Below are positions 16,833-24,194 of a stretch of DNA of 64,000 nt, piece by piece (position 1 is the stretch's first letter; each line of letters opens with the position of its first letter). The position numbers and the translations under genes were made by a program. Below the pieces are notes generated by a model. It ran no database searches, was not told the origin of the DNA, and saw nothing but the letters and a program-made list of their open reading frames with translations. The stretch comes from Streptomyces flaveolus (GTDB lineage: Bacteria; Actinomycetota; Actinomycetes; Streptomycetales; Streptomycetaceae): positions 186,001 through 250,000 of the forward strand of contig NZ_JNWV01000003.1 of the NCBI RefSeq assembly GCF_000716535.1. Direction: 5' to 3'.

Positions 16833-16860
16833 GGGGGCCGGCGCCGGTGCGCCGGCCCCC
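16833..16860 (+). terminator. Strong terminator after fprA
   Basis: GGGGGCCGGCG (16833-16843) and CGCCGGCCCCC (16850-16860) form a perfect 11-bp stem with loop CCGGTG, 24 bases after the fprA stop. The PadR gene ends on the other strand just beyond, so it probably serves both. Confidence 0.8.
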
Positions 16861-16871
16861 GCGCCGCTCCG

Positions 16872-17549
16872 TCACGCGCCGCCCGGGCGAACAGCTCGTG
16901 CAGCGGGACCGGTGACAGCGGCCGGGGTGTAGCCTCCCGCGAGTCCGGGCGTGGTGGGGGGTTCCAGCCCGGCCGGGCCCTCGGTGGTCGGGCGGGCCGG
17001 GGCACCGGCGCGGCGTCCCGCGGCGATGCGGCGCTTGGCGGCCCCGGCACCGGCGGCCATCCGCTCGGCCTCCGCGTCGAGCACCGTCACGCCGTCGTCG
17101 GTGAGCCGGTAGTAGCGCCGCAGCCGGCCCTGCTGCACCTCCTCCCGGTCCAGCACGATCAGGCCGTCGGCGGTGAGCCGGTCCAGCACGCCGTACAGCG
17201 TGCCGACCCTCAACTGCACCTCCCCGTCGGACAGTTCCTCGACCTCGCGCAGGATGCCGTAGCCGTGCCGCGGCTGGTCGGCGAGCGCCGTGAGGACGAA
17301 GAACGCCGCTCGGGTGACGCACCGGGGATGACTCGATCGGGTGTCTTCTGGCCGGAAGGCCGCGCGTGCGGTCCGGGGCAGGGCGATGCCGGGCCTCGGG
17401 CTGCGCGGCGGCAAAACGGGTGAGGTGAGTGACGCCGTTCGGGTGGGTGACGCCTCACGTACGTGACGCGAACGGAGCCCGTCCCGCACGTGGCGCGAAC
17501 GGGGCCCGCCCCTGAGCGGATGGACGGGCGGGCCCCGTTCGCCGGACAT
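16872..17549 (-). CDS. PadR-family regulator, start codon unresolved
   Basis: The conserved part begins at about 17318 and reads VTRAAFFVLTALADQPRHGYGILREVEEL, then GTLYGVLDRLTADGLI and RRYYRLTDDG. This is the winged helix-turn-helix of PadR-like repressors with the wing residues intact. Homologous proteins would be expected to start at or near this first Val, but the codon there is GTC, which is not a start. The nearest usable starts are a TTG at 17414, a GTG near 17489 and an ATG at 17549, giving 30-77 extra Arg/Pro/Ser-rich residues that overlap a repeat and hairpin region. Either the start is unusual or the gene is damaged. The C-terminal 60 residues are low-complexity. Confidence 0.75.
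   Translation of the reverse strand: MSGERGPPVHPLRGGPRSRHVRDGLRSRHVREASPTRTASLTSPVLPPRSPRPGIALPRTARAAFRPEDTRSSHPRCVTRAAFFVLTALADQPRHGYGILREVEELSDGEVQLRVGTLYGVLDRLTADGLIVLDREEVQQGRLRRYYRLTDDGVTVLDAEAERMAAGAGAAKRRIAAGRRAGAPARPTTEGPAGLEPPTTPGLAGGYTPAAVTGPAARAVRPGGA
17429..17469. repeat. GTGACGC repeats upstream of the PadR core
   Basis: GTGACGC occurs at 17429, 17447 and 17463 with spacings of 18 and 16 bases, and once more at 17314 next to the conserved PadR start. Regular spacing near a regulator gene suggests binding sites, possibly for the PadR protein itself. Confidence 0.4.
17496..17541. repeat. Perfect 16-bp inverted repeat
   Basis: CGAACGGGGCCCGCCC (17496-17511) and GGGCGGGCCCCGTTCG (17526-17541) are exact complements with a 14-base loop. 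A diverged direct copy of the left arm (CGCGAACGGAGCCCGTCCC) lies at about 17468-17486. This is the strongest hairpin in the PadR upstream region. No gene ends here, so it may be part of a transcript leader. Confidence 0.65.
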
Positions 17550-17749
17550 TGTGGGTGCCGCGACCGCCGACCGGGCACGGGTGAACCGCGGTCACCTGAT
17601 GCGCACCGCGCGCACCCCGGGCGTACGGCGCACACCCCGTGCTCCGGTCGCACCCCCGGGCGACGCGCGGGGCCGGGCCCCCGCCGCCGTGTCGCCCCGC
17701 CGAACGGTGATACTGGGAGCCGCACCCGCCCCCATCAGCAGATTGGCTC

Positions 17750-18961
17750 ATGTCGAACTCCGCCGGCGACCGCGCCACCATCCCGCAGACCCTCTGGGCG
17801 GCCCGGGGCCGCCACACCGGTACCGCCCCCGAGGACGTCGTCCGCCGCACCTTGCGACGACACAAGGAGAGCGGGGACATCGACGACTTCGCCGAGCCGC
17901 CCGCGGCCGAGGACCCGGCCCGGCGGGTCTTCGAGGCCCGCTGGCGGGCCGGCGCCACGGTGACGGTGCGGGCCCGGCTCACCCTCGTCCCACGGGCGGG
18001 CCGGCTGCCCGGCCACGAGTGGCGGCTGGTCGCGGAGGCGGAGCGTCCGTGGGACGACGCCTGGCCGTCGCCCGCGACGCTCTTCTGGCCCGAGGGCGGC
18101 TCGGCCGAGGGTGACGACGGCGCCTGGGACCATCACCCCACGGTCGCGGGCCTGCGCCTGCGGCACGTCAACGCGCTGCCGGAGGACGACAAGGAGATGC
18201 GGCGCCGACTGCGGGACGCGGCCCGGGAGGCGTGGTGCGTCCATGTCGTCGTCCACGAGGCGATGACCCCGGACGAGCGGGGCCGGCTGCCGCTGGCGCG
18301 GCTGCTGCCGCCCGGGCTGCGGCACCACGTGGTCGAGCACCGGGCCACGCCGCAGCAACTGCGCGCCGTCAACTGGGCGCTGAAGGACCTCGGTGTCGAG
18401 GTGCCGCGCGGCGGCGCGGTACTGCTGCCGCCGGATCCGGCGCCGGAAGGGTACGACGGCCGGGAGCACAGCGTGCGCAACGTCTTCCTGGACGGTTCGG
18501 AACCGGCCGAACTCATCACGGCGCTACGGCACTTCGTCGCCCTTCCCCGGCCGCTGCCGAAGGACGCCGAGGAGGCGCTGACGGACCTGCGCGAGAACTG
18601 GACCCTGTTGACGCTTCAGGAGGAGCTGGAGCGCGAGCGGCGGCTGGTCGCCATGTACGCCGAGGCGCTGGAGGCGATGACGAAGTCCCGGGACCTGTAC
18701 AAGCAGGCCGCCGAGCAGGCGCTGGAGGCCCTGGCGGCGTACCGCGACGTCCCCGCGCCCGCGCTCCCCCAGCAACGGCCCGCCGCCCGGACACCGGGCG
18801 CGCTGCAGCAACTGACGCGGACGTTCGAACGGCTGAAGCTGACGGCCATGGGCAGGCAGCAGGAGTCTGCCGCCGATGCCTCGCCGAACGGCACGGCGCG
18901 GGAGGACGACGGCGACGGGGTCGCGGGCGCCGGCGGCGATGCGGACGGCCGCTCATCGTAG
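17750..18961 (+). CDS. Conserved-looking protein of unknown function with C-terminal coiled coil
   Basis: A 403-residue soluble protein I do not recognise. The N-terminal 280 residues look globular (WRAGATVTVRARLTLVP, a repeated beta-strand pattern, then AWCVHVVVHEAM and VEHRATPQQLRAVNWALKDLGVEV). Residues about 285-345 form a long charged helix (LTLQEELERERRLVAMYAEA...) likely to be a coiled coil. The last 60 residues are disordered and acidic. There is no signal peptide or membrane segment. GC at the third codon position is normal for the genome, supporting a real gene. It is followed on the same strand by DUF1232 and ComB genes. Confidence 0.75.
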   Translation: MSNSAGDRATIPQTLWAARGRHTGTAPEDVVRRTLRRHKESGDIDDFAEPPAAEDPARRVFEARWRAGATVTVRARLTLVPRAGRLPGHEWRLVAEAERPWDDAWPSPATLFWPEGGSAEGDDGAWDHHPTVAGLRLRHVNALPEDDKEMRRRLRDAAREAWCVHVVVHEAMTPDERGRLPLARLLPPGLRHHVVEHRATPQQLRAVNWALKDLGVEVPRGGAVLLPPDPAPEGYDGREHSVRNVFLDGSEPAELITALRHFVALPRPLPKDAEEALTDLRENWTLLTLQEELERERRLVAMYAEALEAMTKSRDLYKQAAEQALEALAAYRDVPAPALPQQRPAARTPGALQQLTRTFERLKLTAMGRQQESAADASPNGTAREDDGDGVAGAGGDADGRSS

Positions 18962-19026
18962 GAGTTCGTCGGGGTACATGGACGGTCATGCCGTTCGTAG
19001 GCGCCCCACTCGGACAAGGAGCCGGA

Positions 19027-19314
19027 ATGGACACGACCACGACCCTGCTGGTGATCGCCGCCGTCATCGCGGTGGCGCTGCTCGCCGTCGCGGTCCGTCT
19101 GCTGGTCCGGCTGGTGCGGGCCCGGCGGACGCTGCGACGGGCGGGGCTGCCGACGGGACCCCGGTGGGTGTTCTGGGGCGCGGTCGCGTATCTGGTGCTG
19201 CCCACCGATCTGCTGCCCGACCCGGTCTACCTGGACGACATCGGCGTGCTGCTCCTCGCCCTGCGCAGTCTGCGCGCCGCCCGGCCGCTGCCGCGCGGGA
19301 CGACCGAGCCCTGA
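19027..19314 (+). CDS. Small membrane protein, DUF1232 (YkvA-like)
   Basis: A 95-residue protein with an N-terminal transmembrane helix (TLLVIAAVIAVALLAVAV) followed by a basic loop and the DUF1232 signature WGAVAYLVLPTDLLPDP with the conserved D-DD pattern (VYLDDIGVLL). Such small proteins are common in bacteria; their role is unknown. GGAGCCGGA precedes the ATG at 19027. The comB-like gene begins 33 bp later. Confidence 0.85.
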   Translation: MDTTTTLLVIAAVIAVALLAVAVRLLVRLVRARRTLRRAGLPTGPRWVFWGAVAYLVLPTDLLPDPVYLDDIGVLLLALRSLRAARPLPRGTTEP

Positions 19315-19347
19315 CCGGCCGGGCGCGGTATGCCGCACCATGGGGCG

Positions 19348-20055
19348 ATGCGAACCGTGTTCACCGGCATACCCGGTGCCCCGACGGCCCCCGACGTGGC
19401 CGTGGTCGTCGACGTGATGCGGGCGTTCACCGTGGCCGCCTGGGCGTTCCGGCGCGGAGCCGAGCGGATCGTCTTCGCCGGCACGCGGCGGGAGGCGCTG
19501 GCGCTGAAGGCCCGTCATCCGGACTGGCTCGCCTGCCAGGACGGGGCGCCGGCGCCGGGGTTCGACCTGGTCAACTCGCCGGCCCGGCTGCGTGCGCTCG
19601 ACCTGCGGGGCCGTACGGTCGTCCAGAAGACCACCGCCGGGACGGCCGGGGCGCTGGCCGTGGCGGACGCCGGGCTGCTGCTGTGCGCGAGCTTCGCGGT
19701 GGCCGGGGCGACCGCCGAGGCGCTGCGACGCGCCCGGGCGCAGGAGGTGACCTTCGTGGTCACCGGGGACGGCGGACGGGCCGAGGAGGATCTGGCCTGC
19801 GCGGAGTACATCGCGGAACGCGTGCGGGCGGACGACGCCGACGCGGGCCCCTACCTGGACCGGGCCCGGCGCTCCACCGGCGCCGCACGGCTGGCCGACG
19901 GCGTGCGGCGCGGGTGGGCCGGTGTCGACCCCGAGGACATGGCCGTGTGCCTGGAGACGGACACGTTCACGTCGGCCATGGCGGCCACCCGCGAGGACGG
20001 CCACCTGGTGCTGCGCCCATGGGCATCCTCCGCGGAGCCGGCCGCCCTCCCCTAG
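19348..20055 (+). CDS. comB: 2-phosphosulfolactate phosphatase-like (ComB family)
   Basis: A 235-residue protein of the ComB fold. In methanogens ComB removes phosphate from 2-phosphosulfolactate in coenzyme M synthesis; in actinomycetes the physiological substrate is not established. Visible family features: [17 protein letters not shown] near the N-terminus (metal-binding Asp), [23 protein letters not shown] (the T-NGT-like loop) and [20 protein letters not shown]. An in-frame ATG at 19330 is also possible; 19348 gives the usual start [11 protein letters not shown]. Confidence 0.82.
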   Translation: MRTVFTGIPGAPTAPDVAVVVDVMRAFTVAAWAFRRGAERIVFAGTRREALALKARHPDWLACQDGAPAPGFDLVNSPARLRALDLRGRTVVQKTTAGTAGALAVADAGLLLCASFAVAGATAEALRRARAQEVTFVVTGDGGRAEEDLACAEYIAERVRADDADAGPYLDRARRSTGAARLADGVRRGWAGVDPEDMAVCLETDTFTSAMAATREDGHLVLRPWASSAEPAALP

Positions 20056-20116
20056 AGGAGTCCGGCAGCATGGCCCGGACACCCGCCCGTCAGCGGGCCC
20101 GGCCCACCGGACGATC

Positions 20117-21337
20117 TCAATCGGCGTTGCCCCGCTCGGCGTTGCCCATGGTCAGGGACGTGAGGAGGACCACCAGCGCGCCGAGCGCCGCGGTCGCGGC
20201 CATGGGGCCGGCCAGCCACGGCGGGGCGAGGGTCGCCGCCCGCAACCGGGCCGGGTCCGGCAGGTTGAACCGTCCGCCGAGCACGTGTCCGGCCGCGAGC
20301 ACCGCCGTCACTCCGACCGCGGCCGTCGCCGCCACGAGCCGGGCCGGCGCCGCCCGCGCGGTGAGGGCGAGCGCCAGCAGGCCGCACAGCGCCGAGGCGA
20401 GCAGGGTGGCCCCGAGGACGCCGTGGGACAGCCCGGTCCACGAGCGCGGGGCGTGCGCCATCCCGCACAGGAACACCAGCAGCGCTGCACACCGGGCGGC
20501 CCACAGGCAAGCCGTCGGCGTCCGGCCGTTCCCCGCCCGGTCCGCAGCCGCCGGTCGCCTTTCCGCCGACGGTTCCGCACCGGACCACAGCGTCTTCGCC
20601 CGCCCCTGGATGACGAACCGACGGGTCTTCACGGGCGCTGCCGCAACCGACCGACCCGCCGTCGCCGGCCCTTCCGGAGCCGACCGACCCGCCGTCGCCG
20701 GCCCTTCCGTGACGGCCCACCCCGCCGTCGCCGATCCCTCCGGGGCCGGCACGTGCACCGACCCCGCCACGGCGAGCGCCCGTTCCGCCTGGAGCTGGTC
20801 ACCGGCCGCGCGGTCCTGCGGATCCGGTACGGCCACCGGCTCGGCGGTGGCGGACAGCGGCCCCACCTCGGCGCGGGCCGGCTCCGCCTCGGCCTCTCCC
20901 GCGTCGCGTTCCGCAGCCAGCCGGCCGATCAGCTCGGCGAGTTCCTCCACGGGACGGTGCACCGCCACCGCCCGCACGGCGGCCTCCGCGCAGTGGGGTT
21001 CCACCGGGCTGAGGTGCAACAGCTGCACCAACCGGGTGACGTCCTCCACCGACCGGTCGACCGCGACCGCGCGCAGCGCGTCGGCTGTCATCCGGGCCGG
21101 CTCGGGCGAGCGCTCCAGCAGTGTGATGAGCCGGACGACGTCCTCCACCGGGCGGTCGGCGACGGCGGCGTGGATCAGGCCGTGCAGAGGGTCGCCGTAC
21201 TCGGGTTGCGCCACGGGGAGTGGCGGTACGGGCGGTGTCGGAAGGTACGGGGACGAGGTGAGGACGCCGGGGGCAACCGCCGGTGCCGGGGGTATCACCG
21301 AGTCGTCGGGACGGGGGGATGAAGAGCAGGTCGTCAT
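20117..21337 (-). CDS. Membrane protein with three 33-residue helical repeats
   Basis: A 406-residue protein not assignable to a named family. After a Pro-rich start (about 1-45) come three tandem repeats of about 33 residues, each with the pattern AVADRPVEDVVRLITLLERSP, AVAVDRSVEDVTRLVQLLHLSP and AVAVHRPVEELAELIGRLAAE. A linker (about 150-260) contains 11-residue Ala/Thr/Gly repeats. The C-terminal 130 residues hold four likely transmembrane helices (AALLVFLCGMAHA, LLASALCGLLALALTA, ATAAVGVTAVLAAGHVL, AATAALGALVVLLTSL). The start ATG has GGAG six bases upstream. The gene is divergent from a SpoIIE-type phosphatase across 237 bp, suggesting a shared signalling role; this is inference. Confidence 0.75.
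   Translation of the reverse strand: MTTCSSSPRPDDSVIPPAPAVAPGVLTSSPYLPTPPVPPLPVAQPEYGDPLHGLIHAAVADRPVEDVVRLITLLERSPEPARMTADALRAVAVDRSVEDVTRLVQLLHLSPVEPHCAEAAVRAVAVHRPVEELAELIGRLAAERDAGEAEAEPARAEVGPLSATAEPVAVPDPQDRAAGDQLQAERALAVAGSVHVPAPEGSATAGWAVTEGPATAGRSAPEGPATAGRSVAAAPVKTRRFVIQGRAKTLWSGAEPSAERRPAAADRAGNGRTPTACLWAARCAALLVFLCGMAHAPRSWTGLSHGVLGATLLASALCGLLALALTARAAPARLVAATAAVGVTAVLAAGHVLGGRFNLPDPARLRAATLAPPWLAGPMAATAALGALVVLLTSLTMGNAERGNAD
20647..20745 (-). repeat. Three tandem 33-bp repeats within the membrane-protein gene
   Basis: Copies lie at 20647-20679, 20680-20712 and 20713-20745. The first two differ only at the last few bases; the third is more diverged. They encode 11-residue units (EGPATAGRSAP type) in the linker before the membrane helices and preserve the frame. 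Confidence 0.75.
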
Positions 21338-21574
21338 CTCGGCTCCAGGAGAAGGGTGCGACCGCACCTGCGCCCCGTCTGCGGTCGCCGCGTTACGGAG
21401 TCCATTACTACGAGCGGGCTTCGGAGCGCGCCACTCGGGCGGGGCACTGGTGTGAGCCGGGCTGCGCGGCCCCTGCCGTGACGCTCTCCACCCCGCCCAG
21501 GTGCGTTCCGCGCGTCTCGTGGCGCATTCTTGCTGTGTCATCCACCCGGAGCCGCACGGGACGAGGTGGGACCG
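21338..21574. promoter_or_regulatory. Divergent promoter region (repeat protein / SpoIIE phosphatase)
   Basis: A 237-bp spacer. A less GC-rich patch at about 21413-21425 (TTACGGAGTCCATTACTACG) probably holds the minus-strand promoter. GAGGTGGG at 21562-21569 is the ribosome-binding site for the plus-strand gene. No known sigma-factor motif is certain. Confidence 0.4.
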
Positions 21575-24088
21575 ATGGCCGGGAGCGACGAGCAGGCGGT
21601 CCGTACGCGGGCCCGGCTGACCGCGCTGCTGGCCGACGCCTCGACCGGCGCCCTCACCGCGGCCGGCGGCCGGGTGGCGGGCGTGTACCTGCGCTCCCGC
21701 GTCCCCGGCCTGCTGCGCCTCGCGGTGCTCACGGGGCTGCCCGGACCGCTGTTCAGGTCCTGGTGGCGGCTGCACACCGGCCGGCCGTTCCCGGTCGCCG
21801 ACGCCTACCGGCTCGGCATCCAGGTGGTCCTGCCGAACGCCACGGAGACCATGCGCCGGTATCCGCAGTTCGCGGCCGGTCTGCCCTTCCCGTTCGGGTC
21901 GGTGCACGTGCCGGTGCCCGGCGGGGCCGGGCCGCTGGGGGTGCTCACGGTCCTGCACCCGGCGGTGACGGACACCGTGGACGACCTGCTCGACCGGGAA
22001 CTGCTCGGCCGGCTGGCCGAGGGCCTGGGCGACGAACTGCTCGGCCTTGCCGACGGGGACGAGAGCGCGATCGTCTGGGACGGCGAGCCGCTGTGCGTAC
22101 GGCCGCCCGCGAGCCGGCCCGCCCGGGCCGCCGTAGGACGTTTCAGCTGTGACCCGGCGACCTCCGTGGTCCGTGCGGACGACCGGTTGCACACCCTGCT
22201 CGGGCTGCGCCCCGGCGAGTTCGCGGGGACGATGACGGCGTTCGCGAACGCCGTGGCCCCCGCCGACGCGCACCGGGTGCTGGCCGCGCTGCGCGACACC
22301 GCCGCCGGGAAACCGCCGAGCGCGCCGCTCAGTCTGCGCGCCCACGACGGCACGCCGCGGCTGCTGGACCTGTGGCCGGTCGGCGCGGACCGCGCGGACG
22401 GCGACACCGAGGCGGCGGTCCACGGGGTGCTGTTCGACCCCGGTACGGCCGCCTCCGCCGACGGCGCGGCCGACCTGCTGCCGGAGGGCGTGCTCTGCCT
22501 GGACCGGCTGGGGCTGATCGTGTACGCCAACCCGGCGGCGGCCCGGCTCACGGGCCGGCCGCGGGAACGGCTCCTGGGGCAGGCGTTGTGGGACGCGCTG
22601 CCCTGGCTGACCGGGCCGCCGTACGACGACCATCTGCGCGGAGCCCTGCTCTGCACGGAGCCGGTGCACTTCCACGCCCGGCGGCCGGCCGGCGAGCGGG
22701 ACGACCCCGGTGAGGGCGACTGGCTGGCGGTCTCGGTGCACCCCGGCACGGACCTGCTGACCTGCGTGCTCGTCCCGGCGAGCCGGGTGGACGCCGCGAG
22801 CGAGCCGGTCCCCGAGGTCCGGGCCCCGGAGAGCACGGTGGCGGGCGCCCACGCGATGACGCCGCTGTACCGGCCGATCGCGCTGGCCATCGCGCTGACG
22901 GACGCGGTGACCGCCCGGCAGGTGTCGGCGGTGGTCATGCAGGAGTTGCTGCCCGCGTTCGGCGGCCGGCGGCTGGCCATCTACCTGCTCCAGGACCGGC
23001 ATCTGTACCTGGCCTGGGAGACGGGGTTCCCGCAGGGGTTCCTCGCGCCGTTCGAGGGCATCGGCCTCGACGCGCACGTGCCCGGTGTGGAGACGCTGAC
23101 CACCGGCCGGCCGCTGTTCTTCGAGTCCATGGGACAGCTCGCGGCGGCCTATCCGGGGCTCGCCCTCGACGCGCAGGTGGGTTCGCGTGCCTTCCTGCCG
23201 CTGATCGCCTCCGGCAGGCCGGTGGGCTCCTGCATCCTCGGCTTCGACGGCGAGCGCGGGTTCAGCACGGAGGAACGTGCGGTCCTCACCGCGCTCGCCG
23301 GGCTGATCGCGCACGCGATGGAGCGGGCGCGGCGCTACGACGACGAGGCGGCCCTCGCCCGCGGCCTGCAGCAGGCCCTGCTGCCCCGGCGCCTGTCGAC
23401 GCATCCGCGGGTGGAGACCGTGGGGCGGTACCTGCCGGGGACGCAGGGCATGGACGTGGGCGGCGACTGGTACGACGTGGTGGAGGCCGGGGACGGGCTC
23501 GCGCTGGTCATCGGCGATGTGCAGGGGCACGGGGTGCAGGCGGCGGCCACGATGGGCCAGCTGCGCAGCGCCGTGCGGGCGTTCGCGCTGGGCGACAGAC
23601 CGCCGGACGAGGTGCTGAGCGGCACCAACCACCTGCTGATCGACCTGGACCCCGGCCAGTTCGCCAGCTGCTGCTATCTGCGCCTGGATCCCGCGACCGG
23701 CCGGGCCCGGATCGCGCGGGCGGGCCATCCGCCGCCGCTGCTGCGCCGTCCCGACGGCCGGACCCGGCTGCTGGACGTCTCCGGGGGTGTCGTCCTCGGC
23801 GTGGATCCGCATGCCCGGTACCCGGTGACCGAGCTGTGGCTGGAGCCGGACGCGATCCTCGCCCTGTACACCGACGGCCTGGTGGAGCGGCCCGGCGCCG
23901 ACATCGACGACGGCATCGCGTCGCTGCGGCTGGCGCTCGCCCACGCCGGTGCCGGCCGGCGCGGCGGGCGGTCCCTGTCCGGGGTCGCCGACCGGCTGAC
24001 GGCCACCGCCCGGCACGCCGCCGACCGCCCCGACGACGTGGCCCTCCTCCTGGCCGTGCGCCGCCCGCCACTGCCTCCCGGCCCGTGA
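21575..24088 (+). CDS. SpoIIE-type PP2C phosphatase with GAF and PAS sensor domains
   Basis: An 837-residue cytoplasmic protein. An N-terminal GAF-like domain (about 25-180), an intervening PAS-like part, a PAS domain (about 300-415, LPEGVLCLDRLGLIVYANPA) and a second GAF domain (about 440-610) lead into a SpoIIE/RsbU-type PP2C phosphatase. The metal-binding motifs DVGGDWYDVV, IGDVQGHGVQAA and LYTDGLVE are present, as is the closing DDVALLL. Such enzymes dephosphorylate anti-anti-sigma factors in partner-switching control of sigma factors. No STAS or RsbW gene is next to it. The start ATG 21575 follows GAGGTGGG. Confidence 0.9.
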   Translation: MAGSDEQAVRTRARLTALLADASTGALTAAGGRVAGVYLRSRVPGLLRLAVLTGLPGPLFRSWWRLHTGRPFPVADAYRLGIQVVLPNATETMRRYPQFAAGLPFPFGSVHVPVPGGAGPLGVLTVLHPAVTDTVDDLLDRELLGRLAEGLGDELLGLADGDESAIVWDGEPLCVRPPASRPARAAVGRFSCDPATSVVRADDRLHTLLGLRPGEFAGTMTAFANAVAPADAHRVLAALRDTAAGKPPSAPLSLRAHDGTPRLLDLWPVGADRADGDTEAAVHGVLFDPGTAASADGAADLLPEGVLCLDRLGLIVYANPAAARLTGRPRERLLGQALWDALPWLTGPPYDDHLRGALLCTEPVHFHARRPAGERDDPGEGDWLAVSVHPGTDLLTCVLVPASRVDAASEPVPEVRAPESTVAGAHAMTPLYRPIALAIALTDAVTARQVSAVVMQELLPAFGGRRLAIYLLQDRHLYLAWETGFPQGFLAPFEGIGLDAHVPGVETLTTGRPLFFESMGQLAAAYPGLALDAQVGSRAFLPLIASGRPVGSCILGFDGERGFSTEERAVLTALAGLIAHAMERARRYDDEAALARGLQQALLPRRLSTHPRVETVGRYLPGTQGMDVGGDWYDVVEAGDGLALVIGDVQGHGVQAAATMGQLRSAVRAFALGDRPPDEVLSGTNHLLIDLDPGQFASCCYLRLDPATGRARIARAGHPPPLLRRPDGRTRLLDVSGGVVLGVDPHARYPVTELWLEPDAILALYTDGLVERPGADIDDGIASLRLALAHAGAGRRGGRSLSGVADRLTATARHAADRPDDVALLLAVRRPPLPPGP

Positions 24089-24194
24089 CCGGCCCACCCC
24101 ACTCCCCCGGCCCCGTCCCCTCCGCGGCCCTCGGCTGTCGTCGTCCCGGGTGATGGTCTCGCCTGACGGCGCCGGGCAGTGTAGACATGGGCAC

